Below, in pieces: positions 1 through 6,776 of a stretch of DNA of 9,985 bases. Under the pieces are notes generated by a model. It did no database searches. It had not been told where the DNA came from and saw only the letters and a program-made list of their open reading frames with translations. Every line of letters begins with the position of its first letter. Within the stretch, counting starts at the first letter, position 1. The stretch lies in the NCBI GenBank assembly GCA_003232715.1, contig QIJG01000165.1:1-9985 (forward strand), in the 5' to 3' direction. The translations under genes were made by a program, and so were the position numbers. This stretch comes from Nitrospirota bacterium (GTDB lineage Bacteria; Nitrospirota; Thermodesulfovibrionia; Thermodesulfovibrionales; JdFR-85).

Positions 1-5
1 TATAC

Positions 6-121
6 TCACTGATAGTAAAGGTTTTGCTGCACTCCGTGCAGCAGAGCCTTGCCGTCTTTCAGCCTATATAAAGCTTCAGCTCAGCATTACAATTTCTGCA
101 AACAGGTTTTTTCTCTTCCAA
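6..121 (-). pseudogene. possible remnant of a small CxxC (zinc-ribbon-like) protein, frame-broken
   Basis: Read on the minus strand, 121 to 59 gives a short open frame ending KPVCRNCNAELKLYIG and a stop (59-61). A neighbouring frame takes over at about 70 and continues as LYRLKDGKALLHGVQQ to a stop at 6-8. Joined at about 70-75, the two pieces read like one small protein with a CxxC pair (C-R-N-C), typical of half a zinc ribbon. No convincing start is visible: a TTG at 119-121 directly abuts a GGAGAG, and the upstream sequence is the octamer repeat array. I do not recognise a family. It could be a decayed gene, a sequencing frameshift, or chance. It lies downstream of the decarboxylase gene on the same strand. 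Low confidence. Confidence 0.22.
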
Positions 122-206
122 CTCTCCAACTCTCCAGGTTTCTAAATTTCCAGGTCTCCATTACTCCCTGCTCCTTAACTCCTTAACCCCTTAACTCCTT
201 AACTTT
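115..206 (-). repeat. degenerate 8-bp tandem array, unit GGAGNNNN on the minus strand
   Basis: On the minus strand this stretch is built of octamers that mostly begin GGAG: GGAGTTAA, GGGGTTAA, GGAGTTAA, a 7-bp GGAGCAG, GGAGTAAT, GGAGACCT, then GGAAATTT and AGAAACCT, and finally two GGAGAGTT. The best-preserved part is four CTCCTTAA-like units at 171-202 on the plus strand. The array begins a few bases behind the decarboxylase stop codon, so its G-rich strand would be the 3' untranslated RNA of that gene. It has the same period and GGAG core as the perfect array at the right end of the window. Confidence 0.7.
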
Positions 207-210
207 ATTA

Positions 211-1631
211 TTAAAACCCATACTCCTTCCATCTTTCATCTACAAGTTTTCTTATCTCAGGAGCCATTACAACGTCATCCGGCCACTCACGGGTAAAGCC
301 CTCGGTTGCCCATTTTTTTGTTGCATCTATGCCCATCTTGCCTCCGTAAGCAGGTATCCGTGAGGCGTGTTCAAGCACATCCAGCGGACCTTCAAGTATC
401 ACAACGTCCTTCGAGGGGTCGACATTGTTGCCTAACCTCCATACGACTTCACCGGGGTCCTGGACATTGACCCAGCTGTCAAACTCATCTGCCCCATTCC
501 CCATAATGCATACATTACCTTGCGTGCATGTCCCGGGTAACGCTTGTCAATGGATATTATCGCAATATTGTGAAATACTCCCTCAACCGGCAGGTTCATA
601 TCAAGGACTTCGGGAAGCTGTTTCTTCAGGAGCGGCAGAAATATCCTCTCCGTGGCTTTTGCCATGTAACAGTCTTCCATCGGCGGCTTGCCGACGATTG
701 TTGCAGGATAGATTGCATCCCTGCGGTGGGTTATACAGGTGATGTGGAAGACCGGGAATTCATCCTTCAATGAATAGTACCCTGTATGGTCACCGAATGG
801 CCCCTCGACCTTTTTCTCCTTTGGTTCACAATAACCCTCAAGCACTATTTCTGCATTTGCGGGGACCTCGAGCTCCACAGTCTCGCATTTAACGAGCTCG
901 ACCGGCGATTTTCTTAAAAACCCGGCAAAGAGCATCTCGTCTATACCCTCCGGGAGCGGGGCTGTTGAGGAATACATGACTGCAGGGTCAGCCCCGATAG
1001 CAACAGCCACTTCCAGTCTCTTCCCCAGTTTTTCTGCCTTGCGATAATGTCTTGCCCCATCTTTATGCATATGCCAGTGCATCCCTGTTGTCCTTGAATC
1101 ATAGACCTGCATACGGTACATCCCGCAGTTACGCTCACCAGTTTCCGGGTCTTTTGTAAAGACCATTGGAAGGGTTATAAACCTTCCACCATCCTCAGGC
1201 CAGGTCTTAAGGACCGGGAAGATGTCGAGAGAGGGGTTTTCCCGTACAATCACCTCTTTGCACGCGCCGCTCTTTATATATTTGGGGAGAAAATCGCTCA
1301 ACTGCTTGAGTTTTGGCAGGGCCTTGAGCTTCTGTATGAGATTCGTAGGGATCTCAGGTTCCAGAAACTCAAGAATCTCCCTGCCGATATCGTCAAGGTT
1401 ATCAACCTCAAGGGCAAGGTTCATCCGTTCGTATGAGCCGAAGAGGTTGACAATGCAAGGAAATTTTGCTCCCCTCGGGTTTTCAAAGAGGAGGGCAGGT
1501 CCACCTGTCTTTACCACACGATCGTTAATCTCTGCAATCTCAAAGACAGGGTCAACCTCAGTCGTTATCCTCTTCAGTAATCCCTTTTTTTCAATAAGGT
1601 TTATAAATTCCCTCAGGTCTTTATATGCCAT
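211..1631 (-). pseudogene. ubiD: UbiD-family prFMN-dependent decarboxylase, frame broken by a deletion
   Basis: UbiD enzymes use prenylated FMN, made by UbiX, to decarboxylate aromatic or unsaturated acids such as 4-hydroxy-3-polyprenylbenzoate in quinone synthesis. The start is ATG at 1629-1631, behind a perfect AGGAGG (1637-1642) at 5-nt spacing; the upstream in-frame ATG at 1658 has no such site. From this start N168 and R173 sit in RNCGMYR, at the E. coli UbiD positions for metal/prFMN binding. E276 in EGPFGDHTGYY and E291 match the active-site glutamates. The first frame follows the family to GMGQMS (residue 383), then shifts and stops at 432-434. The family sequence resumes in another frame at DSWVNVQD and runs 89 residues to KEYGF. 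Roughly 8 residues of the usual FTKFIIVV-type strand are missing, a net loss of about 22 bp near 478-485. The restored length, about 480 residues, is normal. Either a real pseudogene or an assembly error; no UbiX gene is in view. Confidence 0.88.
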
Positions 1632-1636
1632 GTTAT

Positions 1637-1642
1637 CCTCCT
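1637..1642 (-). promoter_or_regulatory. Shine-Dalgarno site fixing the decarboxylase start
   Basis: AGGAGG on the minus strand lies 5 nt before ATG 1629-1631. It favours the start MAYKDL over the upstream in-frame ATG at 1658. Confidence 0.8.
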
Positions 1643-1662
1643 GTTGTACTGTCTGCATGAAC

Positions 1663-1701
1663 TCGATATCGATAGGGGATTCTTTTTGCGGTTATATTAT
1701 A
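1663..1701 (-). promoter_or_regulatory. candidate -10 box and palindrome upstream of the decarboxylase gene
   Basis: On the minus strand a consensus TATAAT lies at 1696-1701, about 65 nt before the start codon. No good -35 box is seen; the best match at normal spacing is TTCTAA. Between the box and the Shine-Dalgarno site is a perfect 10-bp palindrome, TCGATATCGA (1663-1672), which could be an operator but may be chance. The rest of the 337-bp gap 1632-1968 holds the promoter and leader of the divergent rhodanese gene. Confidence 0.3.
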
Positions 1702-1772
1702 TATTTACCTATCTGTTTTTAGAAAGGATTTAACGGTGTAAAGTGCCGGCCTGATAAAAGTTTTGAAAAAGT

Positions 1773-1802
1773 TTGCCTTTTAGTATGGAATTTCTTTATA
1801 CT
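1773..1802 (+). promoter_or_regulatory. candidate sigma70-type promoter of the first rhodanese gene
   Basis: TTGCCT (1773-1778), an 18-bp spacer, then TATACT (1797-1802). The matches are 4/6 and 5/6 to consensus. Transcription would begin near 1809 and leave a leader of about 160 nt before ATG 1969, with the small open frame at 1852-1887 inside it. Confidence 0.4.
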
Positions 1803-1851
1803 TTTGCTTGAAACAGAGAGAGGGCCGTAGCTTGTACGACTGGTCTCAATT

Positions 1852-1887
1852 ATGAAAGGTGGTGGTAGAGTATGTGAATGTAAATGA
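1852..1887 (+). CDS. possible leader peptide MKGGGRVCECK upstream of the rhodanese gene
   Basis: ATG followed by 10 codons and TGA encodes MKGGGRVCECK, with two cysteines near the end. It lies inside the predicted leader of the rhodanese gene, about 43 nt behind the predicted transcription start and about 80 nt before ATG 1969. No strong Shine-Dalgarno site is seen, only CTGGT 12 nt upstream. What makes it notable is a second frame, also starting MKGGG and containing cysteine, in the same position before the other rhodanese gene (6777-6818). The third codon is GGT here and GGA there, a silent difference. This could be a translated leader peptide that senses cysteine or sulfur supply, or a conserved RNA element that only happens to be open. 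Confidence 0.3.
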   Translation: MKGGGRVCECK

Positions 1888-1968
1888 GGGTGAAACCGTA
1901 TTTTGTCTGGCGATGTCTTTAAGAACCCGGGATTAAACAACTAAAAATTACTATGGAGGTGCTTTGGG

Positions 1969-2466
1969 ATGAGGAACTTGAAGGTATTTATGACGGTAGT
2001 GGCACTATTGGCTTTACTATCACCTGCCTATGCGCTTAGTCCGGCAGCAGTAAAATCCCTTGATGCTGTTCTGAGTCAGGGGCCAAGCAACAAAAATTAC
2101 CAGATTAATGCAAATCAGTTATACAAATGGATTAAGGCAAAGAAGAAGGACTTCCTGGTGGTGGATGTAAGGTTAAAGGCTAGAGATTACAATGGTGGGC
2201 ATGTTCCGGGGGCAATCCATATTCCATACAGTGAGCTGCTCAAGCCTGAAAGCCTCAAGAAACTTCCTAAGAACAAGATACTTGTTCTGTATTGTTACAC
2301 GGGTCAGACCCAGAATCTCGGGATAGTAGCCTTGCGTGCACTTGGATATGATGCCCGCGTACTATCATTTGGCTATACTTCGTGGGGGAATGGTTACTTT
2401 GGGGGTAAGATGATGCAGGGTGCTATTCGAAATGCTGCCCGAAAGCACTTCCCGGTAGAAAAATAA
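1969..2466 (+). CDS. exported single-domain rhodanese (sulfurtransferase-like), intact
   Basis: This is a 165-residue protein with a Sec signal peptide: MRNLK, a hydrophobic stretch at 6-20, and likely cleavage after A-Y-A (residue 22). The rhodanese fold follows at about 45-140. It shows FLVVDVR (D66), the GGHVPGAIHIP loop (H78), and the catalytic loop YCYTGQT, in which C109 would carry the persulfide. GYTSW at 135-139 closes the domain. Rhodaneses move sulfane sulfur between a donor and a thiol acceptor; the true substrate here cannot be read from sequence. The protein should act in the periplasm. The start has GGAGGT (1955-1960) 8 nt upstream. A second exported rhodanese at 6879 makes it one of a pair. 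It seems to be transcribed alone, since a hairpin follows at 2476-2516. Confidence 0.9.
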   Translation: MRNLKVFMTVVALLALLSPAYALSPAAVKSLDAVLSQGPSNKNYQINANQLYKWIKAKKKDFLVVDVRLKARDYNGGHVPGAIHIPYSELLKPESLKKLPKNKILVLYCYTGQTQNLGIVALRALGYDARVLSFGYTSWGNGYFGGKMMQGAIRNAARKHFPVEK

Positions 2467-2475
2467 TTATTAATC

Positions 2476-2516
2476 TTTGAGCAGGGAGGGGGAGGTAGAT
2501 CCTCTCCTTGTTCAAA
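2476..2516 (+). terminator. long hairpin behind the rhodanese gene, no U tract
   Basis: The arms 2476-2491 and 2501-2516 can form 16 continuous pairs in RNA, three of them G-U, around a 9-nt loop. The stem is strong, but no run of T follows on either strand, so it is not a classical intrinsic terminator. It may mark or protect the 3' end of the rhodanese transcript. Confidence 0.4.
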
Positions 2517-2528
2517 ATAGTCCCTGCC

Positions 2529-2558
2529 TTTACTCAATCCTGGTCACTCAGTTATAAA
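2529..2558 (+). promoter_or_regulatory. candidate promoter of the GT39 gene, giving a very short leader
   Basis: TTTACT (2529-2534), an 18-bp spacer, then TATAAA (2553-2558). Transcription would begin near 2565, only about 4 nt before ATG 2569. The message would then be almost leaderless, and the weak AAAGG at 2557-2561 would not be used as a ribosome site. Confidence 0.3.
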
Positions 2559-2568
2559 AGGTAAAAAT

Positions 2569-4290
2569 ATGGATACGGAACGATCTGACCTCAAGACAAC
2601 CCCTTATTTTCTGATATTTTCCTTTTTCACGTTGGCCACACCTGTAATACTTTTTTCACTTCGCTTTCTTGACGACAACAGGCTTACCCAGTGGCGGTGG
2701 GTATTTACCAACGTTAACGCATTCAGGATTTTCTTACTTCTTATTCCCGTTATCATAATTGCCTATGGGCTGTCAAGGGTTTCCTTTTTTGATCACAGTC
2801 CGGTCTTCCTTTTTCTGTTTTCTTTTATGATTGCAGCGGTCTTCTGGAGCGAACCGGAGGTAATTGTGGATACCTCAAGATATTTTACACAGGCCAAGTA
2901 CCTGGAACTGTATGGTTTCAAATATTTCTTTAATGAATGGGGAGTCAATATTCCGGCCTGGACTGATTTGCCCCTTATACCCTTTCTTTACGGAATTATT
3001 TTTAAGCTATTTGGGGAACACAGGGTCTATATTCAGGCATTCACAACGCTTCTCTTTTCCCTGTCGGTTGTGTTTACATTCCTGATCGGCAGGACACTCT
3101 GGGACGAAGATACGGGTTTTTATGCCGGACTGCTCATGTTAGGTGCCCCGTATCTCTTTGTCCAGATACCGTTTATGATGGTTGATGTTCCGACGATGTT
3201 CTTCCTGACACTCTCAATCTTTACTTTTCTCATGGCGTTGGAATATGGGGGGGCGGGGTGGATAATATCCTCAGCCATTGCCATATTTCTTGTCTTCTTC
3301 TGCAAGTATTCGACCTGGCCGATGCTTTCGGTCCTCTGTGTCATACTGCTGGTATACCTGAGAAAGGGCTGGAGGGTTCCCCTTTTCAGGAGTTCTGTAA
3401 TTGCCCTGCTTGCAGGATTGCTCATTAGTGTGGTTATTTTATTGAAGTTTGACTTCTTTTTAGGACAGATTAAATTCCTCTTCAGCTATCAGATGCCGGG
3501 GCTGAGACGGTGGGGGGAGACATTTGCTTCAACATTCCTCTTTCAGATAAACCCCTTTATTACTGCGGCAGCGTTATATTCTCTCTATGTTGCATTTAGG
3601 AAAAGGGATCTGAAATATATGATCGTAAGCTATCTGATCCTGCTTGTCGTTTTATTTCAGATAAGGAGGATACGGTATGTCATCCCGCTATTGCCGATGC
3701 TGACATTGATGGCCTCTTACGGGCTGAGGAATATCAGGGCCAGGGAGGTCAGGAAGTTTATCGTCTTCTGTATTATAGGTTCTACACTTGTACTGGCCGT
3801 ATCTGTATATCTTCCTTTCCTGCAGAAATACAGTATGGTAAACCTGAGGGAGGCGGGCAAATATCTGAATTCGCTTGACATCAGGGATGTTGAGGTTTTT
3901 ACCCTGAAACAGAGGAGATCTTTTGTTAACCCGGCTGTTGCCGTACCTATCCTGGATCTTTTTACGGACAGGAAGCTTTTATACAATTATAAGGTGAATA
4001 AGAGGTTTGGACGTTCCATCCCGGCAAAAAGACTCAAGAAATCATCCCTGAGGTTTACATGGCTGTACAGGAATCCCGTGTATTACAGAAGCGGGCTTAA
4101 AAAGCCTGGCCTGGCCGGTGCGGTAATTGTAATATCACAGAGGGTGGGGCAGCGCCTTCCGGGCTATGTCAGAAAGAGGGTAAGGGACTACCGGCTCACC
4201 AGGGTCTTCAGCACCTCTACGGGAGTATTCAGGTACAGGACAATCGTAACGGTCTATGAACGTAAGCGGGGTGCAGCAAAGGAGGGTTAA
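2569..4290 (+). CDS. GT39/PMT-like polytopic membrane glycosyltransferase (GT-C fold)
   Basis: The 573-residue protein has about a dozen hydrophobic segments between residues 12 and 415, then a soluble basic C-terminal part (about 416-573). Enzymes of this group (ArnT, protein O-mannosyltransferases) move a sugar from a polyprenyl-phosphate carrier to a lipid, glycan or protein on the outer face of the cytoplasmic membrane. The first outer loop has the family pattern: an acidic residue (D101 in VDTSRYF), then an aromatic-rich loop and TDLPLIPFLYGIIFKLFGEH (133-151). A second typical motif is MVDVPTMFF (204-212), with D206. The acceptor and sugar cannot be predicted. Its stop codon (4288-4290) touches the stop of the convergent radical SAM gene. 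The function probably links to the neighbouring GT2 and radical SAM genes, but they are on the other strand. Confidence 0.8.
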   Translation: MDTERSDLKTTPYFLIFSFFTLATPVILFSLRFLDDNRLTQWRWVFTNVNAFRIFLLLIPVIIIAYGLSRVSFFDHSPVFLFLFSFMIAAVFWSEPEVIVDTSRYFTQAKYLELYGFKYFFNEWGVNIPAWTDLPLIPFLYGIIFKLFGEHRVYIQAFTTLLFSLSVVFTFLIGRTLWDEDTGFYAGLLMLGAPYLFVQIPFMMVDVPTMFFLTLSIFTFLMALEYGGAGWIISSAIAIFLVFFCKYSTWPMLSVLCVILLVYLRKGWRVPLFRSSVIALLAGLLISVVILLKFDFFLGQIKFLFSYQMPGLRRWGETFASTFLFQINPFITAAALYSLYVAFRKRDLKYMIVSYLILLVVLFQIRRIRYVIPLLPMLTLMASYGLRNIRAREVRKFIVFCIIGSTLVLAVSVYLPFLQKYSMVNLREAGKYLNSLDIRDVEVFTLKQRRSFVNPAVAVPILDLFTDRKLLYNYKVNKRFGRSIPAKRLKKSSLRFTWLYRNPVYYRSGLKKPGLAGAVIVISQRVGQRLPGYVRKRVRDYRLTRVFSTSTGVFRYRTIVTVYERKRGAAKEG

Positions 4291-5379
4291 TCAGATTTTC
4301 ACATACTCTTTCAACAGTGCCGGATACATGGTGGGATTAAAGAGTATGTTTATCATGAAATAACATTCATGTGTACAGAAGCAGCCCTTTTCCCGAATTG
4401 AACGTACGACCTCCCGTGCCTGAGTGGTCTTCAACATCTCTTTAATATTATATCCGTCTTTTCTGACATTGCCGAGTTTCATCTTCGGAGTAAAGAACTC
4501 GCAGGGATAAACGTCTCCGGCTTCTGTAATGACTATGTTCAACTTGCCTGCATAGCATGGGATTATCTGCTTGTTTTTGACCTGTGTCTCATAGATGAGT
4601 CTCCGTTGCACGATATCCTGGGCTGCCTTGAGTCTTGCCCCCTTGAATCGATAGGTAGGAGCCTTTTTATCCCTGAGATCTGTCGCCATTTTTTCAATTA
4701 GCCTGTGATACTTCTCTGTATCAACCTCTTTCAATGCACCGTCTGAAACGTCACCCCTTATCAGGGAGACGGTATGGGTCTTGATCTTGTCCAGACTGCC
4801 CACGATTTGCAGGATTTCATCCATATAGTCCTGGTTTATTGAACAGAATACAGAGTTTATCCCGAGTTCGAAGTTCGGATATTTGTCAATGAGTTCTCCG
4901 AGCGCCCTGTAGGTCTCCATCATCTTCCTGAAACTGCCCTTGACCCCCCGGATTGCGTCGTGTATTTCCTCCGGTCCGTCTAAAGAGAGTTTTATGGTAA
5001 CGACACTGTTTTTGCAATGCTGCAGTATCTTCTCTGCCTGGTTCCTTACAACATCAGTCAGTAAGCCGTTGGTCGGCATAAGAATTATAGCGGGTTTGTT
5101 TTGCGCATAAAAGACCTCGACTATCTCATAAAGATCTTTCCTCAGGAATAACTCTCCGCCGGATAAGGCCAGCCAGAGCAGATTGCCCATTGAAGAGGAT
5201 ACCTTTTCTATTTCTTCGAGTGTCAGTTCAGCGGCCTCTGCACTTGCGTAGTTGTCTGCAGAGAGGTAGAAGCAGAAAGGACACCTTGCATTACAGCGCT
5301 TGGTCAGAAACAGGGTGAGGTGGATGGGATTGTGTTTCCAGAATATGGAATCAACATGTCTGAACGGTGAGTAGGACAT
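4291..5379 (-). CDS. radical SAM protein with SPASM-like C-terminal cysteine cluster
   Basis: The 362-residue protein has the 4Fe-4S/SAM motif CNARCPFC (C29, C33, C36) on the usual first strand. SGGE at 73-76 contacts the SAM methionine amino group, and a TIM-barrel core follows (KLSLDGP at 130-136). The C-terminal region has C275, C293 (YPCEFF) and C333, C335 and C339 (CFCTHEC), the pattern of a SPASM or twitch domain binding one or two extra clusters. SPASM enzymes often modify peptides, but this architecture also occurs in cofactor, lipid and carbohydrate pathways. No small peptide substrate gene is visible next to it, so I assign no reaction. It is the second gene of an operon: ATG 5377-5379 is 1 nt behind the GT2 stop, with GAAGGG about 8 nt upstream inside the GT2 end. 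It has no terminator of its own before the convergent GT39 gene. Confidence 0.85.
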   Translation of the reverse strand: MSYSPFRHVDSIFWKHNPIHLTLFLTKRCNARCPFCFYLSADNYASAEAAELTLEEIEKVSSSMGNLLWLALSGGELFLRKDLYEIVEVFYAQNKPAIILMPTNGLLTDVVRNQAEKILQHCKNSVVTIKLSLDGPEEIHDAIRGVKGSFRKMMETYRALGELIDKYPNFELGINSVFCSINQDYMDEILQIVGSLDKIKTHTVSLIRGDVSDGALKEVDTEKYHRLIEKMATDLRDKKAPTYRFKGARLKAAQDIVQRRLIYETQVKNKQIIPCYAGKLNIVITEAGDVYPCEFFTPKMKLGNVRKDGYNIKEMLKTTQAREVVRSIREKGCFCTHECYFMINILFNPTMYPALLKEYVKI

Positions 5380-5380
5380 T

Positions 5381-6376
5381 TTAAAATCCCTTCTTTTTTG
5401 AGAGGTAATGTTTCATCACTCCGGCTATTCCTCCTGTGCCTACTGCCAGGGGGTAGAGTAACGTATAATATAATGTGGCCGGAAAAGCAAAAAAGAGGCC
5501 CTTTGTTTCATAGAAAGCCCCAATGAGTCTTCTGTTTATAAAGATGTTAACTGCAAATATCAGGGGGATGGGGTAGAGCAACAGGCTGTTCTGTGTAAAT
5601 ATCCAGAGTAGCAGGAACAGGAGGTTGAGGAAGAACGAGAGCACATTGACCTTCAGTTCAACAGAGGCTGTGCCTGAATCAACGAGGAGGTCCTTATTAT
5701 TAATAGAATAAATGGTCCAGAATTTGGATTTTTTGAAGGCATTTTGCATAGATCTTGAAAAAGAGTAATTAAAAATATGTTGTACCAGCAGGTCCGGGTT
5801 CATGATCAGTTTATATCCTGCCCTCCGTATCCTGTGGCTGTACTCCACATCTTCGATTATGGGCATGAAGACTTCCGGAAAACCACCGCTCTTTCTGAAG
5901 GTTTCGGCATCAATGGCCATTGCGTGAGTTGCTATGTAATCAGGATTTTCCAGGTTCTTGGTCTCAGAGTAATTAATGAAGACAGACTGAAAAATGCTGA
6001 AGAACCTTTTGTCATAAGACATGGGTGTATACGTGCCCCCGACAACCACATCAGGACCGTTTGCAGCGTAGGCAGCACTTGCAATTGAGAGGGCTTCCTC
6101 TTTCACGATACAATCTGAATCAATGAAGAATAGGAGCTTGCCGTTACTGTTCCGTGCTCCGGCATTTCTTGCCTTTGAGGCTCCGGAGCGCTCCTTTAAG
6201 GACACAAGTTTACAGGGAAATCGTTTAATGATCTCTATGGAGTTGTCGGCCGAGCAGTCATCCACCACAATAACCTCGAAATTGTCATATCCGGATGAAA
6301 AAACTGCTTCGAGACATTTTCCGATACTATACTCTCCATTATAATTAGGGATAATTATAGAGATGAGGTCCGACAC
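5381..6376 (-). CDS. GT2 family glycosyltransferase with C-terminal membrane segments
   Basis: The 331-residue protein has the GT-A fold of family GT2: ISIIIPNYNGE (5-15), VVDDCSADNS (37-46), the metal/nucleotide-sugar motif FIDSDC (D86, D88), and the catalytic-base region IEDVEYSHRIRRAGY (174-188, with E175-D176). About 244-260, 264-280 and 294-312 are hydrophobic, so the enzyme is probably anchored at the cytoplasmic face of the inner membrane and acts on a lipid-linked or membrane acceptor. It would move a sugar from a nucleotide donor; which sugar is not visible. The start is GTG at 6374-6376. The next in-frame codons upstream include a stop, and no useful in-frame ATG follows nearby. No Shine-Dalgarno site precedes it, and a -10-like box ends 6 nt before it, so the message may be leaderless. 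It is the first gene of the operon with the radical SAM gene. Confidence 0.87.
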   Translation of the reverse strand: MSDLISIIIPNYNGEYSIGKCLEAVFSSGYDNFEVIVVDDCSADNSIEIIKRFPCKLVSLKERSGASKARNAGARNSNGKLLFFIDSDCIVKEEALSIASAAYAANGPDVVVGGTYTPMSYDKRFFSIFQSVFINYSETKNLENPDYIATHAMAIDAETFRKSGGFPEVFMPIIEDVEYSHRIRRAGYKLIMNPDLLVQHIFNYSFSRSMQNAFKKSKFWTIYSINNKDLLVDSGTASVELKVNVLSFFLNLLFLLLWIFTQNSLLLYPIPLIFAVNIFINRRLIGAFYETKGLFFAFPATLYYTLLYPLAVGTGGIAGVMKHYLSKKKGF

Positions 6377-6382
6377 ATTATT

Positions 6383-6388
6383 AGTATA
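6383..6388 (-). promoter_or_regulatory. candidate -10 box for a leaderless GT2 transcript
   Basis: On the minus strand TATACT lies at 6383-6388, so transcription would start at or within a base or two of the GTG start codon (6376). The -35 region is weak (TACCCA at 6406-6411). The absence of any Shine-Dalgarno site before the GTG fits a leaderless message. Confidence 0.3.
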
Positions 6389-6420
6389 ACTTATTTTAGC
6401 GATTTTGGGTACTATAATGC

Positions 6421-6429
6421 GGGGGGGGG
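6421..6429. repeat. G9 homopolymer tract upstream of the GT2 operon
   Basis: Nine consecutive G lie about 45-53 bp before the GT2 start codon, just upstream of where its -35 region would be. They also lie 3 bp behind a TATAAT (6413-6418) on the plus strand. Such tracts change length by slippage and are also prone to sequencing error. Confidence 0.7.
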
Positions 6430-6507
6430 CTCTGTTACAATCAAGGTCAATTATCCCAATGTTGTCCGATTCACAACGAATTTAAGGAAATAGTCCCTTT
6501 CAGGGCA

Positions 6508-6653
6508 CTATTGAGAGTCTGTGTATAAACTGCGGTTATCTGTCATTCCCGCAAGTGAAGCGAGTCGGGAATCCTTCTTAAAGAACGGTTCCGGACAAGC
6601 CAGAATGACAGAAGAACGACAACTGGTCGAGTTTATACACAAACTCTATTGAG
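6508..6653. mobile_element. 130-bp MITE-like element with 16-bp TIRs and 8-bp target duplication
   Basis: The element spans 6516-6645. Its ends are inverted repeats of 16 bp with one mismatch: AGTCTGTGTATAAACT at 6516-6531, and the complement of AGTTTGTGTATAAACT at 6630-6645. Both sides carry the perfect direct repeat CTATTGAG (6508-6515 and 6646-6653), as left by a transposase that makes an 8-bp stagger. Inside are a 9-bp inverted pair CTGTCATTC/GAATGACAG (6540-6548, 6603-6611), a small hairpin ATTCCCG/CGGGAAT (6545-6551, 6566-6572), and an imperfect central palindrome around 6568-6592. There is no open frame, so it would need a transposase from elsewhere. The 8-bp duplication fits several families, including IS256- and IS1-like; I do not assign one. 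Confidence 0.8.
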
Positions 6654-6710
6654 TGTCAAAGATATCGAAAGAGCCGTGAATTAATAAGCAAATCAACAAT
6701 GGTATGGATT

Positions 6711-6739
6711 TTGACTTACATAAAAACAAAAAATATTGT
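6711..6739 (+). promoter_or_regulatory. sigma70-type promoter of the second rhodanese gene
   Basis: TTGACT (6711-6716), an exact 17-bp A-rich spacer, then TATTGT (6734-6739). The matches are 5/6 and 4/6 to consensus. Transcription would start near 6746 and give a leader of about 133 nt that contains the open frame at 6777-6818. The promoter lies 58 bp behind the MITE-like element. Confidence 0.55.
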
Positions 6740-6776
6740 AAGATTGTAAAAAGAGGTTGTAATCTGGTGGATTGAC

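Noticed and set aside
1852..1935. Selenocysteine reading of the leader frames, since both continue open beyond an in-frame TGA
   Set aside because: No convincing SECIS-like hairpin directly behind the TGA was seen, leader 1 has two TGA codons close together, and the sequences after them do not clearly align.
1719..1940. 73-codon open frame on the minus strand across the first rhodanese leader
   Set aside because: It has no ribosome site and a low-complexity, unrecognisable protein, and it lies opposite the predicted promoter and leader of a real gene.
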